A DNA stretch of 64,000 nucleotides from Eubacterium sp. (GCA_017477505.1 JAFUVQ010000060.1:124001-188000), one strand, 5' to 3'; counted from the stretch's first letter, positions 52,250 through 61,960 are shown. Translations and numbers: made by a program. The notes: generated by a model not told the origin, from the letters alone.

Positions 52250-52317
52250 AGTCCCCGGATGATTCCGGTAATTACTTAGACATATCATCTAGTCCCCGGA
52301 TGATTCCGGTAATTACA
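52250..52317. repeat. Two tandem copies of a 27-bp hairpin-forming sequence
   Basis: TAGTCCCCGGATGATTCCGG plus TAATTAC occurs at 52250-52276 and 52291-52317, a 41-base period. Each contains the inverted repeat CCGGA/TCCGG. The second copy includes the stop codon of the 80-residue protein gene. Probably a local duplication that places two small hairpins between genes. Confidence 0.65.
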
Positions 52318-52555
52318 TTGACGTATCCTTCAGTGACCCGATAACACGGATAGTCTCCATATCTTCCGGTGTTACCTTAATATTGGTCACGTATTCATCC
52401 CCGTCAGGTGATGTAACCTTAATCTCAATGATTGAACCTACTTTTACAGCATCCTGACTGACAGCTTTGAGAAACATCGGAACCTTCGGATGCTGTTCAT
52501 TGAATATGCTGAAACGGCTTGTAAGCTGCATCAGTGCCATTGGATTGATTGCCAT
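52313..52555 (-). CDS. Conserved small protein of the acyl-carrier cluster
   Basis: An 80-residue soluble protein starting MAINPMALMQLTSRFSIFNEQHPKVPMF, with a beta-rich second half (GSIIEIKVTSPDGDEYVTNI, VTPEDMETIRVIGSL). I recall similar small proteins in Lachnospiraceae but no domain name. No cysteine, signal or membrane segment. GGAGG precedes the ATG. It lies between the MaoC and SDR genes in the operon; its role there is unknown. Confidence 0.68.
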   Translation of the reverse strand: MAINPMALMQLTSRFSIFNEQHPKVPMFLKAVSQDAVKVGSIIEIKVTSPDGDEYVTNIKVTPEDMETIRVIGSLKDTSM

Positions 52556-52626
52556 TGTGGGCCTCCTTTTTTATGCTTAATCAATTATTTACTGTACTAT
52601 TTCAGAAATCCGGTTTTGAGAGTTCC

Positions 52627-53013
52627 TCACACAACCTTCACGCCGTCCTGATTACGGATTTCAACCTTTGTTACGACCTGTTCAACCGTGTCATTCATTT
52701 CCTTGACTGTACCTGTCACGGTAAGAGTATCTCCCGGATAAACAGGTCTGAGGAACTTAGTCTCAACCTCCTGTATGATACAATACTTTCCCGGAAGGTA
52801 AACACCTCCCAGCGTTGATATAAGAGATGCCGTAAGCATTCCGAAAACAACCTTGTCATTAAACCCTCTTTCAGTCGCAAAGCCACTGTCCATATGAAGC
52901 GGATTCACATCCCCCGAGAGTTTTCTGAAGACGTCCATATCCTCTTCTGATATGGTTCTCGTGAATTCTTCTTTATGACCTACGCTGAGATCACTGAATC
53001 TAAATTCGTTCAT
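52627..53013 (-). CDS. MaoC-like hotdog-fold dehydratase/hydratase
   Basis: A 128-residue single hotdog domain. The catalytic dyad region SGDVNPLHMD (Asp and His) and FNDKVVFGMLTASLISTLGGVYLPG are typical of MaoC/(R)-specific enoyl hydratases, which interconvert 3-hydroxyacyl and enoyl thioesters on CoA or ACP. The ATG at 53013 has GAGG upstream and is preferred to 53025. The ACP gene ends 23 bases upstream. Together with the SDR it could make or reduce a hydroxyacyl-ACP donor for the MBOAT enzymes. Confidence 0.86.
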   Translation of the reverse strand: MNEFRFSDLSVGHKEEFTRTISEEDMDVFRKLSGDVNPLHMDSGFATERGFNDKVVFGMLTASLISTLGGVYLPGKYCIIQEVETKFLRPVYPGDTLTVTGTVKEMNDTVEQVVTKVEIRNQDGVKVV

Positions 53014-53036
53014 TTTAATCCTCATTTATATAAGTG

Positions 53037-53276
53037 TTATACTCTGGCTAGAATTATGTCGACCATCTCTCCGACATTCTTGAAGGAGTTTACTTCGCCC
53101 ATGTTAAACTTGATTCCGAATTCTTTCTCGACCGCAACTACAAGGTTGATATGCTCGAGTGAATCCCAGTCCTCGATATCATCCGCAGTTGTAGCGTCAT
53201 TCACTGTTATATCCTCGTCATCAAAAACGTCTCTGAACACTTCGTTTAATCTTTCATATACTTCTTCTCTTGTCAT
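53037..53276 (-). CDS. Acyl carrier protein
   Basis: A 79-residue acidic four-helix carrier protein with the phosphopantetheine attachment Ser in DWDSLEHINLVVAVE. It is not the fatty-acid AcpP, whose site is normally DSLDTVEL. It is a dedicated carrier next to an FkbH-type gene, with which it overlaps by 4 bases (ATGA), indicating coupled translation. In FkbH systems the carrier is loaded with a glyceryl group from 1,3-bisphosphoglycerate. Here the loaded group probably goes to the MBOAT acyltransferases. Confidence 0.92.
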   Translation of the reverse strand: MTREEVYERLNEVFRDVFDDEDITVNDATTADDIEDWDSLEHINLVVAVEKEFGIKFNMGEVNSFKNVGEMVDIILARV

Positions 53277-55132
53277 CGATTTTCTCCTTCAATCATTTTT
53301 ATATAATACGGTTCAAATTTCTGCTCACCGTCTACCTGCAATATCCATGTTGTGGTTCCGTCTTCGGATTCTTCTTCAAATGTGAATCCCATGGTTCCGT
53401 AAAAATCTTTTACCATGCCGTTTTTAGCGGTTGGGATATAGATTCCGCGAACAGTTTTTATTCCACGTTTCTTACATTCTGTAAGCAGTGCATCCAGCAT
53501 TGCATTTTCCATGCCACGCTTTAAGACGCGGCAGCTCATAAGCCAGAGTTCTATCAGGCATTCATCTCCCTTGATCTGTCCGATTATCACCGACACAACT
53601 CCATTATCTCCGAACTTATCAGCAAGCTTTCCATACAGTGTGATTCTCGAAGGATCATCTGCCGCCAGGCGGATTTCATCTTCTGTGTAACGTTTTGTTG
53701 TAAGGTTGAACTGATTGCTCTTGTTGGTAAGCTGAGCGATTCTCGGCATATATAATGGGACAAATGGACCGATTTCTGCCTTCATCTCCAGTGACTTAAG
53801 ATAGTCGGAGTAATCAGTAAAACGTGACATTTCTGCGGAGCGCTTTGCATTTTCCTTGTACATCTCTGTACGCTTAGCATCATCTGCCGTGAAGAGAGTA
53901 GTTTCGAAATATCCTCCTCTGTCCAATCGCTCTATATACTGATACGCTTCACCCATCTCTGGAGCTGTGACCCCGGGCAAGAATCCCTCAACATTCGCAC
54001 GTTCTGCAGGATTATCATCTACAAAAACAAGGGACTCCGGAAGCAGATTCAGAGTATTCGCTATCTCAGAAAAGTTCTGTCCTTTCGGCTCCCAGTTAGC
54101 CTTGATGACCGCAAAATCATCGGGATGAAGTACGTTATCTGAAGACTCCAGTCCGGCAAGCGCCACATTCTCATCATTTTTCGAATTAACTGCAAGCAAT
54201 ATTCCAAGTCCTGAAAGATTTTTCAGGTAATTCTGAAATTCCCAGTATGCCTGTCCTTCAGATTCTTCCGGTCCTATCTTGATGCCTTCAACTCCGTCAT
54301 CACCGATGACTCCGCCCCAAAGTGTATTATCAAGATCGAGCACCAGACCTTTCTTGTTCTTACCAAAAATCGACTTTATGATATTGCTCACATTGAAGGA
54401 AAGATACGGAATCGCCGGCACTGCCACAGCATATTTATACATATGCCAGTAGAAAGGATCCGACCACGCCTTAAGTCCATAATCAGCAGAAATATACTCT
54501 ATATCACAGATATAGAATCCTTCGTGGCTAGCCGCGTATTCTGCAAATCTTTCATTCATTTTTCTAAGAAAATGAACCCTTCCGGAAGGATCCCACGCAT
54601 CACGGTTACCCATCAGACGGAAGTATGGCATCTCGAAATTATTCTGAATAATCGGACAGTTAAACTTCTGCCTGAGTGTCTCCCACATAGTTTCGTAACG
54701 GGAGAACTCTACGTTAAGCAGGTCTTCCGCAGTAACCTTATCCATGGCACCATCTGCAGATTCCATTTTTTTATCAGAAACATTGTGGGTTGTCTCCGCG
54801 TTATCTGACATTCCAACAGTCGGATAGTTTTGAATGTTATGATTTGATGTACAGATATAGATAATATCAGGATGAAAATTGTCCAGCTCCTCATTTCCGA
54901 ACATCGCATCCTCATAGAACATGTTATATTCGCTCTCATAAAACGAAGGACGGATTCCCTGATTCAGAAGAAAAAGTTCGAGGCAGAGTTTAATATTTGC
55001 AGTTGTACTTCCACCCAAAATCGCAATCCTCTTATCCGTAAAATCATTTCTCTCTTCGAGCAGCTTGCGTCTTATACTTTTTTTCTTTTTTAAAATGTAT
55101 TCCGCATCAAACGGATATTCCAGTTCATGCAT
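53273..55132 (-). CDS. FkbH-type HAD-IIIC phosphatase / GNAT fusion
   Basis: A 619-residue protein. The N-terminal ~250 residues are an SGNH-like domain (IAILGGSTTANIKLCLELFL). The HAD-IIIC domain follows near residue 264 with VLDLDNTLWGGVIGDDG and ILLAVNSKNDENVA, then a C-terminal GNAT acyltransferase domain (about 470-610; LMSCRVLKRGMENAMLDALL). FkbH homologues transfer and dephosphorylate the glyceryl group of 1,3-bisphosphoglycerate on carrier proteins in polyketide pathways. No polyketide synthase is present, so a glyceryl-type acyl for glycan decoration is a reasonable guess. GGGGAG precedes the ATG, 1 base after the upstream stop. Confidence 0.9.
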   Translation of the reverse strand: MHELEYPFDAEYILKKKKSIRRKLLEERNDFTDKRIAILGGSTTANIKLCLELFLLNQGIRPSFYESEYNMFYEDAMFGNEELDNFHPDIIYICTSNHNIQNYPTVGMSDNAETTHNVSDKKMESADGAMDKVTAEDLLNVEFSRYETMWETLRQKFNCPIIQNNFEMPYFRLMGNRDAWDPSGRVHFLRKMNERFAEYAASHEGFYICDIEYISADYGLKAWSDPFYWHMYKYAVAVPAIPYLSFNVSNIIKSIFGKNKKGLVLDLDNTLWGGVIGDDGVEGIKIGPEESEGQAYWEFQNYLKNLSGLGILLAVNSKNDENVALAGLESSDNVLHPDDFAVIKANWEPKGQNFSEIANTLNLLPESLVFVDDNPAERANVEGFLPGVTAPEMGEAYQYIERLDRGGYFETTLFTADDAKRTEMYKENAKRSAEMSRFTDYSDYLKSLEMKAEIGPFVPLYMPRIAQLTNKSNQFNLTTKRYTEDEIRLAADDPSRITLYGKLADKFGDNGVVSVIIGQIKGDECLIELWLMSCRVLKRGMENAMLDALLTECKKRGIKTVRGIYIPTAKNGMVKDFYGTMGFTFEEESEDGTTTWILQVDGEQKFEPYYIKMIEGENR

Positions 55133-55133
55133 T

Positions 55134-56273
55134 TTATTGCTCCCCGCCGATCACCACGGCAGCTCTTTCTTCAGTATACTTCTCATATGTCTCATTCCAG
55201 TGCTTTTTAACAGCCTCTGTTTTCTCTGTCACAGAAGGAAATGCCGCCATAAGCTTATCCCCGAGATAAGTGGTATACTTCTCGGCTCCGAGAATATTTA
55301 CGTGATCCAGATTGTAAAAATCCGTCGCTGGGTCGATTCCCATCTCCTCCATATCCTCTACTCCGTTTGCAAATGGAATGTTATATGATGCAGCCATCTC
55401 CTGCATCTTCACAATTCTTTTTGCCTGGTCCGGGGTAATACCGCACGGGGAAATGACTATAAAAAGTTTGATATTATTCTCTGAGGCATATTCCAGTAAT
55501 TCTTCATAATACGGAGTTATGTAAACTGATGCATCTTCTGTGCCATCTGTGCCATCTGTGCCTGCCGTGCCTGCCGTGCCTGCCGCATCATCCGCAACTG
55601 TCACTCCGCTTAACGCATCTTCCCATTTCAGTATCTCAATACTCTTCTGCTTTCCGGAAAGCGCAAATCCCTTGAAGAAACTGTCGCCATCTATATTTCC
55701 ATTTACCCTGTTATCACTGAGTTTCCAATGTGTCTCATCCCCCAGAGCTGCATAATTATCATGGTATTCTATAAGGTCGATATACTCTGACTGTTTCTCT
55801 TCACGGCTGAGATTGCTGTGAGAAACAAGATAATTCACAGCTTTAAGTCTGTCATAACCTATATCAAGAGAATCGAGTACATTTCTTTCAGACATTCCAA
55901 GCTCGGTCTTCTCTATATCTTCCGCATAGAAAAATGCCCTGCCGTCAACAACGATTGCAGCATCCGGCTGATGCTTTCTGATATCTGTAACAGCTGTCTT
56001 CACCACCGAAACGCCCATAGCTGAAACCGAATAATCATACGATGTTATTCCGAATTCCTTCCATGCCTCCATAGGTGACCAGTACCTGTAGACACTGCTT
56101 CCGCCCACAACAACTACGTCCAGGCTTCCTTCAGGTTCTTCATAAAACCCGAGCACATTCTGTCTGGAATTCCTGTCAGTATTCCTGAAGAGGTAGGTCA
56201 TCTGAATTACCAGAAGTACCACCAGTGTCGCAAATATTATGAATTTTACCAGATTTTTAACTCTATCCTTCAC
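55134..56273 (-). CDS. SGNH-like membrane protein paired with MBOAT 2
   Basis: A 379-residue protein with one N-terminal helix (LVKFIIFATLVVLLVIQMTY) and an extracellular domain starting LDVVVVGGSSVYRYWSPMEAW, with a GxSS nucleophile motif. The region FYNLDHVNILGAEKYTTYLG carries a DxxH-like pair, as in DltD/SGNH partners of MBOAT proteins. A micro-repeat of Gly-Thr-Ala/Asp (GTAGTAGTDGTDGT) lies near residue 235, encoded by 9-base tandem repeats. The start is GTG at 56273; the ribosome site is weak. It follows MBOAT 2 by 32 bases. Confidence 0.82.
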   Translation of the reverse strand: MKDRVKNLVKFIIFATLVVLLVIQMTYLFRNTDRNSRQNVLGFYEEPEGSLDVVVVGGSSVYRYWSPMEAWKEFGITSYDYSVSAMGVSVVKTAVTDIRKHQPDAAIVVDGRAFFYAEDIEKTELGMSERNVLDSLDIGYDRLKAVNYLVSHSNLSREEKQSEYIDLIEYHDNYAALGDETHWKLSDNRVNGNIDGDSFFKGFALSGKQKSIEILKWEDALSGVTVADDAAGTAGTAGTDGTDGTEDASVYITPYYEELLEYASENNIKLFIVISPCGITPDQAKRIVKMQEMAASYNIPFANGVEDMEEMGIDPATDFYNLDHVNILGAEKYTTYLGDKLMAAFPSVTEKTEAVKKHWNETYEKYTEERAAVVIGGEQ

Positions 56274-56305
56274 CGCGCTGCTCTTTCTCTAATGTTTCAG
56301 TTTAT

Positions 56306-57796
56306 CTAGAATCCCTCGTATATAAATGCAGCAGCATCATAACCGGGACCGTATTTTCCAAAAATAATAACGAAGGCCAGAAGCAGGAGCCAGAGCAGCC
56401 ACCTTGCCGGAAGTATCTGACGTGATACAGCCTTTCTGAGATAGAATCTGTCCTCACTGTCCTTGCCTGCCGCCCTGTTCTTAAGACTGCCGACTATTAT
56501 CAGAACTGCAAGTCCGAAAATGAGTATATTAAGGTCAGCTGTTGAAAGACCCATTTCCGTCACAGCATTAACATCAAAGAGGGCCCATGGATTCCATACT
56601 GAGAATGCATTTCCCATCTCCGCCAGTGCCAGTCTGAAACTCGGAAGCCTGAAGAATATATTTCCAAATGAAACCAGGAGCAGTACCTTCAATGAATCCA
56701 GCATCTTCACGCTGATAAGCTCCTCATTTATATTCATTTTCTTAAAAAGCTTCTCACGGAGCGGTCTTAGTTCACGTTCAAGTATGATACAGAGCCAGAA
56801 CCAGATTCCGTTTCCGATCACGTACTTAACAGCACCGCCGTGCCAGAAACCTATGCAGAGCCAAACCGCCAGCATACTGATGTATGAAGTCACTTTCCTG
56901 GATGTCTTCTTCCCGAAATGTTTCTTTGCAAAGTCACCTAGGGAAACCATAAGCTTACTCTTCATAACAGGATAGAGTATATAATTCTTATGCCATGCCC
57001 CAAGGGTAACATGCCATTTCTGCCAGTATTCCTGAACTGTTCTTGCTGCAAAAGGACTCTTGAAATTCTCCGGAAGTTTAACTCCGTAACACTCGGAAGC
57101 ACCGAGAATTATATCCATGCAGCCCGAGAAATCAGCATAGAGCTGGAGCATAAAAATGGTGGCTGCTATCCATACATAAAATCCCCTGTACTTCTCCGGG
57201 TCCGCGTAAATAGTATCAACTATCACCGCTGCCCTCGGCGCGATACAGAGCTTCTTAAAAACTCCGAAAAGAATCCTCTGGGCTCCGAAGCAGAGTCTTT
57301 CATAACTGAAGCTGTGCCCCTCAAAAAGGCTCGTGCCATAACCCTCATATCTCGCGATAGGGCCTGAAGTCATAAAAGGATAATAGCTGATGTATAGAAG
57401 ATTTTTGGCCGGATTCGCGCTGCCCTTCGCCACTCCCCAGTAATTATCCAGAACGTAACCTATGGCCACCAGTGTATAATAACTGATGCCTATAGGCACT
57501 GCGGGAAGCAGAGCGATATAGCGGAGCAGCACAAGAAGCAATACATTTGTCAAAACTGTAATTACAACTACCGCTTTTGCAGCTTTGCTGCTCTTTTTGA
57601 TAAGATAAACGGAAAATGAAACGAGGATCGTCGTCAGAAGAACATAGCCGGCTGACCACAGATTTGACACCGAAAGAGCAAACCATACGATGCCGGATAT
57701 AAGCAGGACGATCCACTGAATCTTCTTCGGGACAATATAATATAGAATTATGGAAATGGCCAGAAAGACATAAAAGTCCGGCGAGGTTAGTATCAT
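56306..57796 (-). CDS. MBOAT family membrane O-acyltransferase, second of two
   Basis: A ~496-residue polytopic acyltransferase. Landmarks are MILTSPDFYVFLAISIILYY at the N-terminus, PFMTSGPIARYEGYG, LQLYADFSGCMDIILG, EYWQKWHVTLGAWHKNYI and the catalytic His in CIGFWHGGAVKYV. The HVTLGAWHKNYILYPVMKS segment differs from the RDYLYIPLGG of the first MBOAT, so the two probably handle different acyl groups or acceptors. The start is one of three nearby ATGs; GGAG 7 bases before the ATG at 57796 favours that one (57799 and 57814 are alternatives). Confidence 0.9.
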   Translation of the reverse strand: MILTSPDFYVFLAISIILYYIVPKKIQWIVLLISGIVWFALSVSNLWSAGYVLLTTILVSFSVYLIKKSSKAAKAVVVITVLTNVLLLVLLRYIALLPAVPIGISYYTLVAIGYVLDNYWGVAKGSANPAKNLLYISYYPFMTSGPIARYEGYGTSLFEGHSFSYERLCFGAQRILFGVFKKLCIAPRAAVIVDTIYADPEKYRGFYVWIAATIFMLQLYADFSGCMDIILGASECYGVKLPENFKSPFAARTVQEYWQKWHVTLGAWHKNYILYPVMKSKLMVSLGDFAKKHFGKKTSRKVTSYISMLAVWLCIGFWHGGAVKYVIGNGIWFWLCIILERELRPLREKLFKKMNINEELISVKMLDSLKVLLLVSFGNIFFRLPSFRLALAEMGNAFSVWNPWALFDVNAVTEMGLSTADLNILIFGLAVLIIVGSLKNRAAGKDSEDRFYLRKAVSRQILPARWLLWLLLLAFVIIFGKYGPGYDAAAFIYEGF

Positions 57797-57862
57797 CATT
57801 TTACTCCAAAACAAGACCGGTTAATGTCAAATACAACTTAATGTACTGCCGGTAATCATTAA

Positions 57863-58348
57863 TCAAAAACTCACGGATTCTAGGTAATTCTCGATGTCAC
57901 GCACAAAATTGTCCGTGTTGGATTCATAAGGTCTGTATTCCTTCTCCATGGCATTCCTAAGTGCCTGCTCCAGGTCCTCAACCTGATAACAGGGTTCGAT
58001 AACACCCATCTCAGCAAATCTTTCGACAATCTGAAGCTGATGATCATCCACGTGCTCGCCATATTTTGCATAACGCGGCACAGCGATAACCTTCTTCCTC
58101 ATACGAAGAGCTGTAATGATATTTCCGGTGCCCGCATGAGTTACGATTATACGGGACATCCTTATCTTCTCTTCAAATTCCTTGTTATTTATATATCTTG
58201 CGAAACCATAATTCTTCGGCTTATAGTCACTGCAGCCTGTCTGTGCAAAAACGGTTTCATTTATAAACTTTTCACCTGTAAGTCGGTCGACCTCCTTCAG
58301 CAATCTGTCAAAGCTGAACTCCTGGGACCCGGTCATTACAAAAATCAT
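57863..58348 (-). CDS. PssE/Alg13-like glycosyltransferase subunit
   Basis: A 161-residue protein with the Alg13-type GT28 C-terminal domain: IFVMTGSQEFSFDRLLKEVD, IVTHAGTGNIITALRMRKKVIAVPR and EHVDDHQLQIVERFAEMGVI. It provides the nucleotide-sugar binding half of a two-subunit glycosyltransferase; the membrane-associated half is the PssD-like protein encoded just upstream. Such pairs add the second sugar to undecaprenyl-PP-linked glycans. AGGGAG precedes the ATG. Confidence 0.9.
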   Translation of the reverse strand: MIFVMTGSQEFSFDRLLKEVDRLTGEKFINETVFAQTGCSDYKPKNYGFARYINNKEFEEKIRMSRIIVTHAGTGNIITALRMRKKVIAVPRYAKYGEHVDDHQLQIVERFAEMGVIEPCYQVEDLEQALRNAMEKEYRPYESNTDNFVRDIENYLESVSF

Positions 58349-58435
58349 ATGTACTCCCTGAATTTAAACCAAAATATGAACCTGAATACGGCATGAACTA
58401 TCTACATCACGCCATAGTCTTTAGAGTTATGTTAA

Positions 58436-58903
58436 CTAATATACGCCACCGATATATATCGCATCCGGATAAAACTTCAGCAGATATTTCCACTGCACGT
58501 AGAAACGGTCTGCATATTTATACAAAAGCTTTCCTGTACGCGATTCGGTACGCACGCGCGCAAATGACTCGATATATATAAGCTTTACTCCTCTCTTTTT
58601 CGCAAGGATACAGAGGGGAATCACAGCCAATGCACCGGTTGTGATTATGACGTCAGGTTTTTCCTTGCTGAGAATACGAAGACTCCTCAAACTGTTGACC
58701 AGCATTTTCAGAATCATATTCCATTCCTGGCGGTTCACCTGCATGAGATAATAGGTCTTCCTGTCGTGGCTTCCCACGTCATAGCCTTTTTTTTCAGTCA
58801 CAATGAAGCTGTCATATGATGTCATCTTGTCTGAGAGACTCATCAATTGTTTAAAATGCCCCCCCGAAGATGACGCGAAACATATCTTTAAATCTTTTTT
58901 CAT
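58436..58903 (-). CDS. PssD/Alg14-like glycosyltransferase membrane subunit
   Basis: A 155-residue protein with Alg14-type features: KICFASSSGGHFKQLMSL, PDVIITTGALAVIPLCILAK and IYIESFARVRTESRTGKLLYKYADRFYVQW. It recruits the catalytic PssE-like partner to the membrane lipid-linked acceptor. The ATG at 58903 is used; upstream codons of the frame start from TTG and have no better site, and the ribosome site here is weak. The PssE-like gene follows 87 bases downstream. Confidence 0.9.
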   Translation of the reverse strand: MKKDLKICFASSSGGHFKQLMSLSDKMTSYDSFIVTEKKGYDVGSHDRKTYYLMQVNRQEWNMILKMLVNSLRSLRILSKEKPDVIITTGALAVIPLCILAKKRGVKLIYIESFARVRTESRTGKLLYKYADRFYVQWKYLLKFYPDAIYIGGVY

Positions 58904-58973
58904 TTTCAATACCAATGCCGAAACTTATAGAGACAATTCCCCGGCACGGGAGCTGCCACTGTATAACTCAATT

Positions 58974-60530
58974 TTATTTACTGTGAGTGAGTTTTTTCCT
59001 GATCCCGTTCAGTTTCTTTATTATTCCATCCGCATGATCCATGATATATCTGTATTCATCGCTCTTATGATATATCAGATAGAATACTGCTGTTGTGAAA
59101 AGCACGCCTGCCATTCCACGGAGCAGAACACACAGGATTCCGGTTACGGGGATGTAGCTGAACAATATAAATATTACAGCTGTAATAACTGTTATGATCA
59201 GCAGGCTCAGAACGTACTGTGCATAATAATATGCAGGTGATTTGTCAAATGCCCTGCGACAGAGCAGCCAGGAATCATACCAGAATGCAGTGAGCATTCT
59301 GCTGATTATGGAACCGAGGAACACACCCGGAAGTCCTATCCTGTCAGTGAGAAAGATGGAAATGATAAGATTCAGCACAGCTGAAACCAGCGCTCTGTAT
59401 CGCCCTTCCACAAAAACACCGCTGGCGTCTTTGAATATCTGAACCGCACTCTGCAGGTAATTTGTAGTGAAGTTAGCCACTACGATGACCATAGTCACAT
59501 TATCGAGAAGATAATCCTCACCGATCCAGACTTTTATGAATGGCTGGAAAACAACAAGGAAGCAAACCGAAAGCATCGACACAAGGTAGGAAGCCAGAAG
59601 GTTTATTCCTCGAAATGAAAGCCAGCTTTTCTCTTTCCCCTCAGTCACATACAGATTTCCGATACTGGAAATGAAGGACTGAAAGACTCCCGACATCATC
59701 CTCTGGAATATCTGCACTATAAGGAAATAGTTGTTATAAAGACCGACCATTTCAACACCTTTAAAAGCAGAAATGATCAGGTTGTCCGTTGCATTTCCGA
59801 GCGCTCCGCCGATCTTATAGAGAAACATGGCATAGGTCCGGTCAAAAACATTTTTCTTCAGATCCGGTGGAAGTGCCTCCGCCGGCTCACGAAGAAATGT
59901 ATATCTTTTATCTACTGCCCTGGCAACGAATATATTTGTTGCTATATCACCAAGGATGGCGATTATGGTATAAATCAGGAATGACCTGATCAGAACAAGA
60001 CTGAGAATCTGTATGATATTTACCGAAATCTTGGTAACATAGCTTACTACGTCTATGACGTATTTTTGCTGGTCAGCTGCCAGAAGCACGGATTTATAGG
60101 CAAAAAACCAGTAGCTAACGACAGTCTGAGTCAGATAAAGTATATAATAGAGATAAATGTTTATATTATCATTTGTCCCTGTCATCAGCTTCGGAAGGAA
60201 CGGGATTAAAGCAAGTCCTATTCCAAGAATTGCAAATCCGACATAGCGATATGCCTTTTTGAAGAAGGCCATCAGACTTCTGACTGTTGCCTCATCCCCA
60301 TCCGCCAATGGTTTATAAAGGCTGAATGTGATGGCTGTACTGAGCCCCAGTTCTGAAATACTGAGCAATGTCAGGATATTGGTATAAAGGCTGGAAATAC
60401 CGAGATAACTGTTACCAAGGGTATATATAAAAACCGTCCTGCATATAAACCTGAGGGCATTATTCAGAAGCTGTCCACCCAGAGAGGTTGCTACATTTCT
60501 TATGGAGTTTTCAGTTCTGGTTCTTCCCAT
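58974..60530 (-). CDS. Wzx-like oligosaccharide flippase (MOP superfamily)
   Basis: A 518-residue membrane protein with about 12-14 hydrophobic segments. The N-terminus (IRNVATSLGGQLLNNALRFICRTVFIYTLG) and LGISSLYTNILTLLSISELGLSTAITFSLYKPLA are typical of polysaccharide-type MOP exporters that flip lipid-linked oligosaccharides outward. AGGAAAC precedes the ATG. It lies between the pyruvyl transferase and PssD-like genes, consistent with export of the glycan assembled by this operon. No Wzy polymerase is recognised in the window. Confidence 0.92.
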   Translation of the reverse strand: MGRTRTENSIRNVATSLGGQLLNNALRFICRTVFIYTLGNSYLGISSLYTNILTLLSISELGLSTAITFSLYKPLADGDEATVRSLMAFFKKAYRYVGFAILGIGLALIPFLPKLMTGTNDNINIYLYYILYLTQTVVSYWFFAYKSVLLAADQQKYVIDVVSYVTKISVNIIQILSLVLIRSFLIYTIIAILGDIATNIFVARAVDKRYTFLREPAEALPPDLKKNVFDRTYAMFLYKIGGALGNATDNLIISAFKGVEMVGLYNNYFLIVQIFQRMMSGVFQSFISSIGNLYVTEGKEKSWLSFRGINLLASYLVSMLSVCFLVVFQPFIKVWIGEDYLLDNVTMVIVVANFTTNYLQSAVQIFKDASGVFVEGRYRALVSAVLNLIISIFLTDRIGLPGVFLGSIISRMLTAFWYDSWLLCRRAFDKSPAYYYAQYVLSLLIITVITAVIFILFSYIPVTGILCVLLRGMAGVLFTTAVFYLIYHKSDEYRYIMDHADGIIKKLNGIRKKLTHSK

Positions 60531-60563
60531 GACAAGTTTCCTGCAACTAAGAGGCCAATCTCC

Positions 60564-61919
60564 TTATTCTAATTCAAGTGGCTCAATTCCACTAAGTAAA
60601 GTACGTCGTGAGTGATCTTTCATTTTCTCTATAACACTCATATCGACACCTTCATCAACAGCTTTGGTTAATGCTGCGTAGATTTCATCAGCACCGGACT
60701 TGATGGTATAGCATCTTTCCGGATGTCCAAGGTCACCGAAAAATTCCGTAACCTTATCATCCCAGTATATTGCAACCGAAGGTATGCCCAGCGACGCCGC
60801 GATGATATGACTGTGAAGTCGCTGTGAAATGATTGCTCTGTATTCCGCAATCTCCTGCACCAATTCTCTCGGTTCTCTCGGTCTTTTGTGAAGGTATCTG
60901 TTTCTGAGATTGTTGGTCAGATCCCCCGATGTAAGGTAATCAGTAGGTGCATCAATACCGACAGACTTTTCATCTGTCCCGGGAACTCTGTCATTTATGC
61001 TGCTGATGATTCCCCGCTTAAGAGCTTCTTCCATAACATAAACCGCGTATGCCATATCTCTTGGCGAACCATTTACAAAAATCTGCCATTCAACCTTCTC
61101 TTCTTCCAGCTTCTTTAATATTTCAAGCCAGAATTTAGTTGCTCCGGAAAATGAAATATTAGTCGGAAACATCATTCCAAGTCCGATCAACCCCTGCCCG
61201 TAAGTGCTATCCGGTATCTTCTCCGGATTGTAAACATCCGCAGTCCATACGGCGGTATCATAAGTTTTCACAAGTCTGTTTTCCGGAACTCCGAATACCT
61301 CACTGATCTTACCCAGTGAATCCCTGACGGAAATGCTTTTTACATTTGAAAGCATCAACGCCCTGCCCGACATTTCTTTAACTCTTTTGCTGTAAACAGG
61401 CCCAAGCCCCACCGCCTGAATTATAACAGGCACATTGGTCTTCTCAAATTCTGTTATATAATCAGCGAGCACAGGTGCAAATTCATTCATCAGCATCTGG
61501 CCGCCTGCAAAAACAACAAGGTCAAAATGTTCCTTTGCAATTTTTTCAACATTTACCATGTTACGGGCAAGTTTCCTTGCTATATGCTTATACTCTTTGT
61601 CTATAAGGCCTGTTCTGGTGGCAAATGCTCTAGCCTTTGCCCTGTCCATATCCTTCCTGGTAGCCCTGAGGAGTGCCTCAGTATCCTCTTCGGCACCCGG
61701 AACACGGCTGTCATCAGCAGATATCTTCATCTCATGATATCTTATACCCTCAAATTCAGTCTTTCCGAAAAGGTCATGAAGCACGACTTCGGCATCAGGA
61801 AATTCCTTCTTAAGGAGCGTGGCAACACATTCACAGATCACACCGTCACCATTTCCGATAGATCTGTAAATACCAGTAACAAGTATCCTTTTTTTCTTTG
61901 AATTTCCGGCCAAACTCAT
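60564..61919 (-). CDS. Polysaccharide pyruvyl transferase family protein (CsaB/WcaK-like)
   Basis: A 451-residue cytoplasmic protein of the family that transfers pyruvate as a ketal onto glycans. It begins KKRILVTGIYRSIGNGDGVI. Further motifs are VNVEKIAKEHFDLVVFAGGQ, VPVIIQAVGLGPVYSKRVKE, SVRDSLGKISEVFGVPE and, near the C-terminus, AIISQRLHSHIIAASLGIPSVAIYWDDKV with the conserved His of the family. The ATG at 61919 has AGGAAG upstream and is preferred to a start at 61955. First gene of the polysaccharide operon, behind a good promoter. Confidence 0.88.
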   Translation of the reverse strand: MSLAGNSKKKRILVTGIYRSIGNGDGVICECVATLLKKEFPDAEVVLHDLFGKTEFEGIRYHEMKISADDSRVPGAEEDTEALLRATRKDMDRAKARAFATRTGLIDKEYKHIARKLARNMVNVEKIAKEHFDLVVFAGGQMLMNEFAPVLADYITEFEKTNVPVIIQAVGLGPVYSKRVKEMSGRALMLSNVKSISVRDSLGKISEVFGVPENRLVKTYDTAVWTADVYNPEKIPDSTYGQGLIGLGMMFPTNISFSGATKFWLEILKKLEEEKVEWQIFVNGSPRDMAYAVYVMEEALKRGIISSINDRVPGTDEKSVGIDAPTDYLTSGDLTNNLRNRYLHKRPREPRELVQEIAEYRAIISQRLHSHIIAASLGIPSVAIYWDDKVTEFFGDLGHPERCYTIKSGADEIYAALTKAVDEGVDMSVIEKMKDHSRRTLLSGIEPLELE

Positions 61920-61960
61920 ACCTCTTCCTACCGATATCCCGTTGCGACAAAACAACTTTT

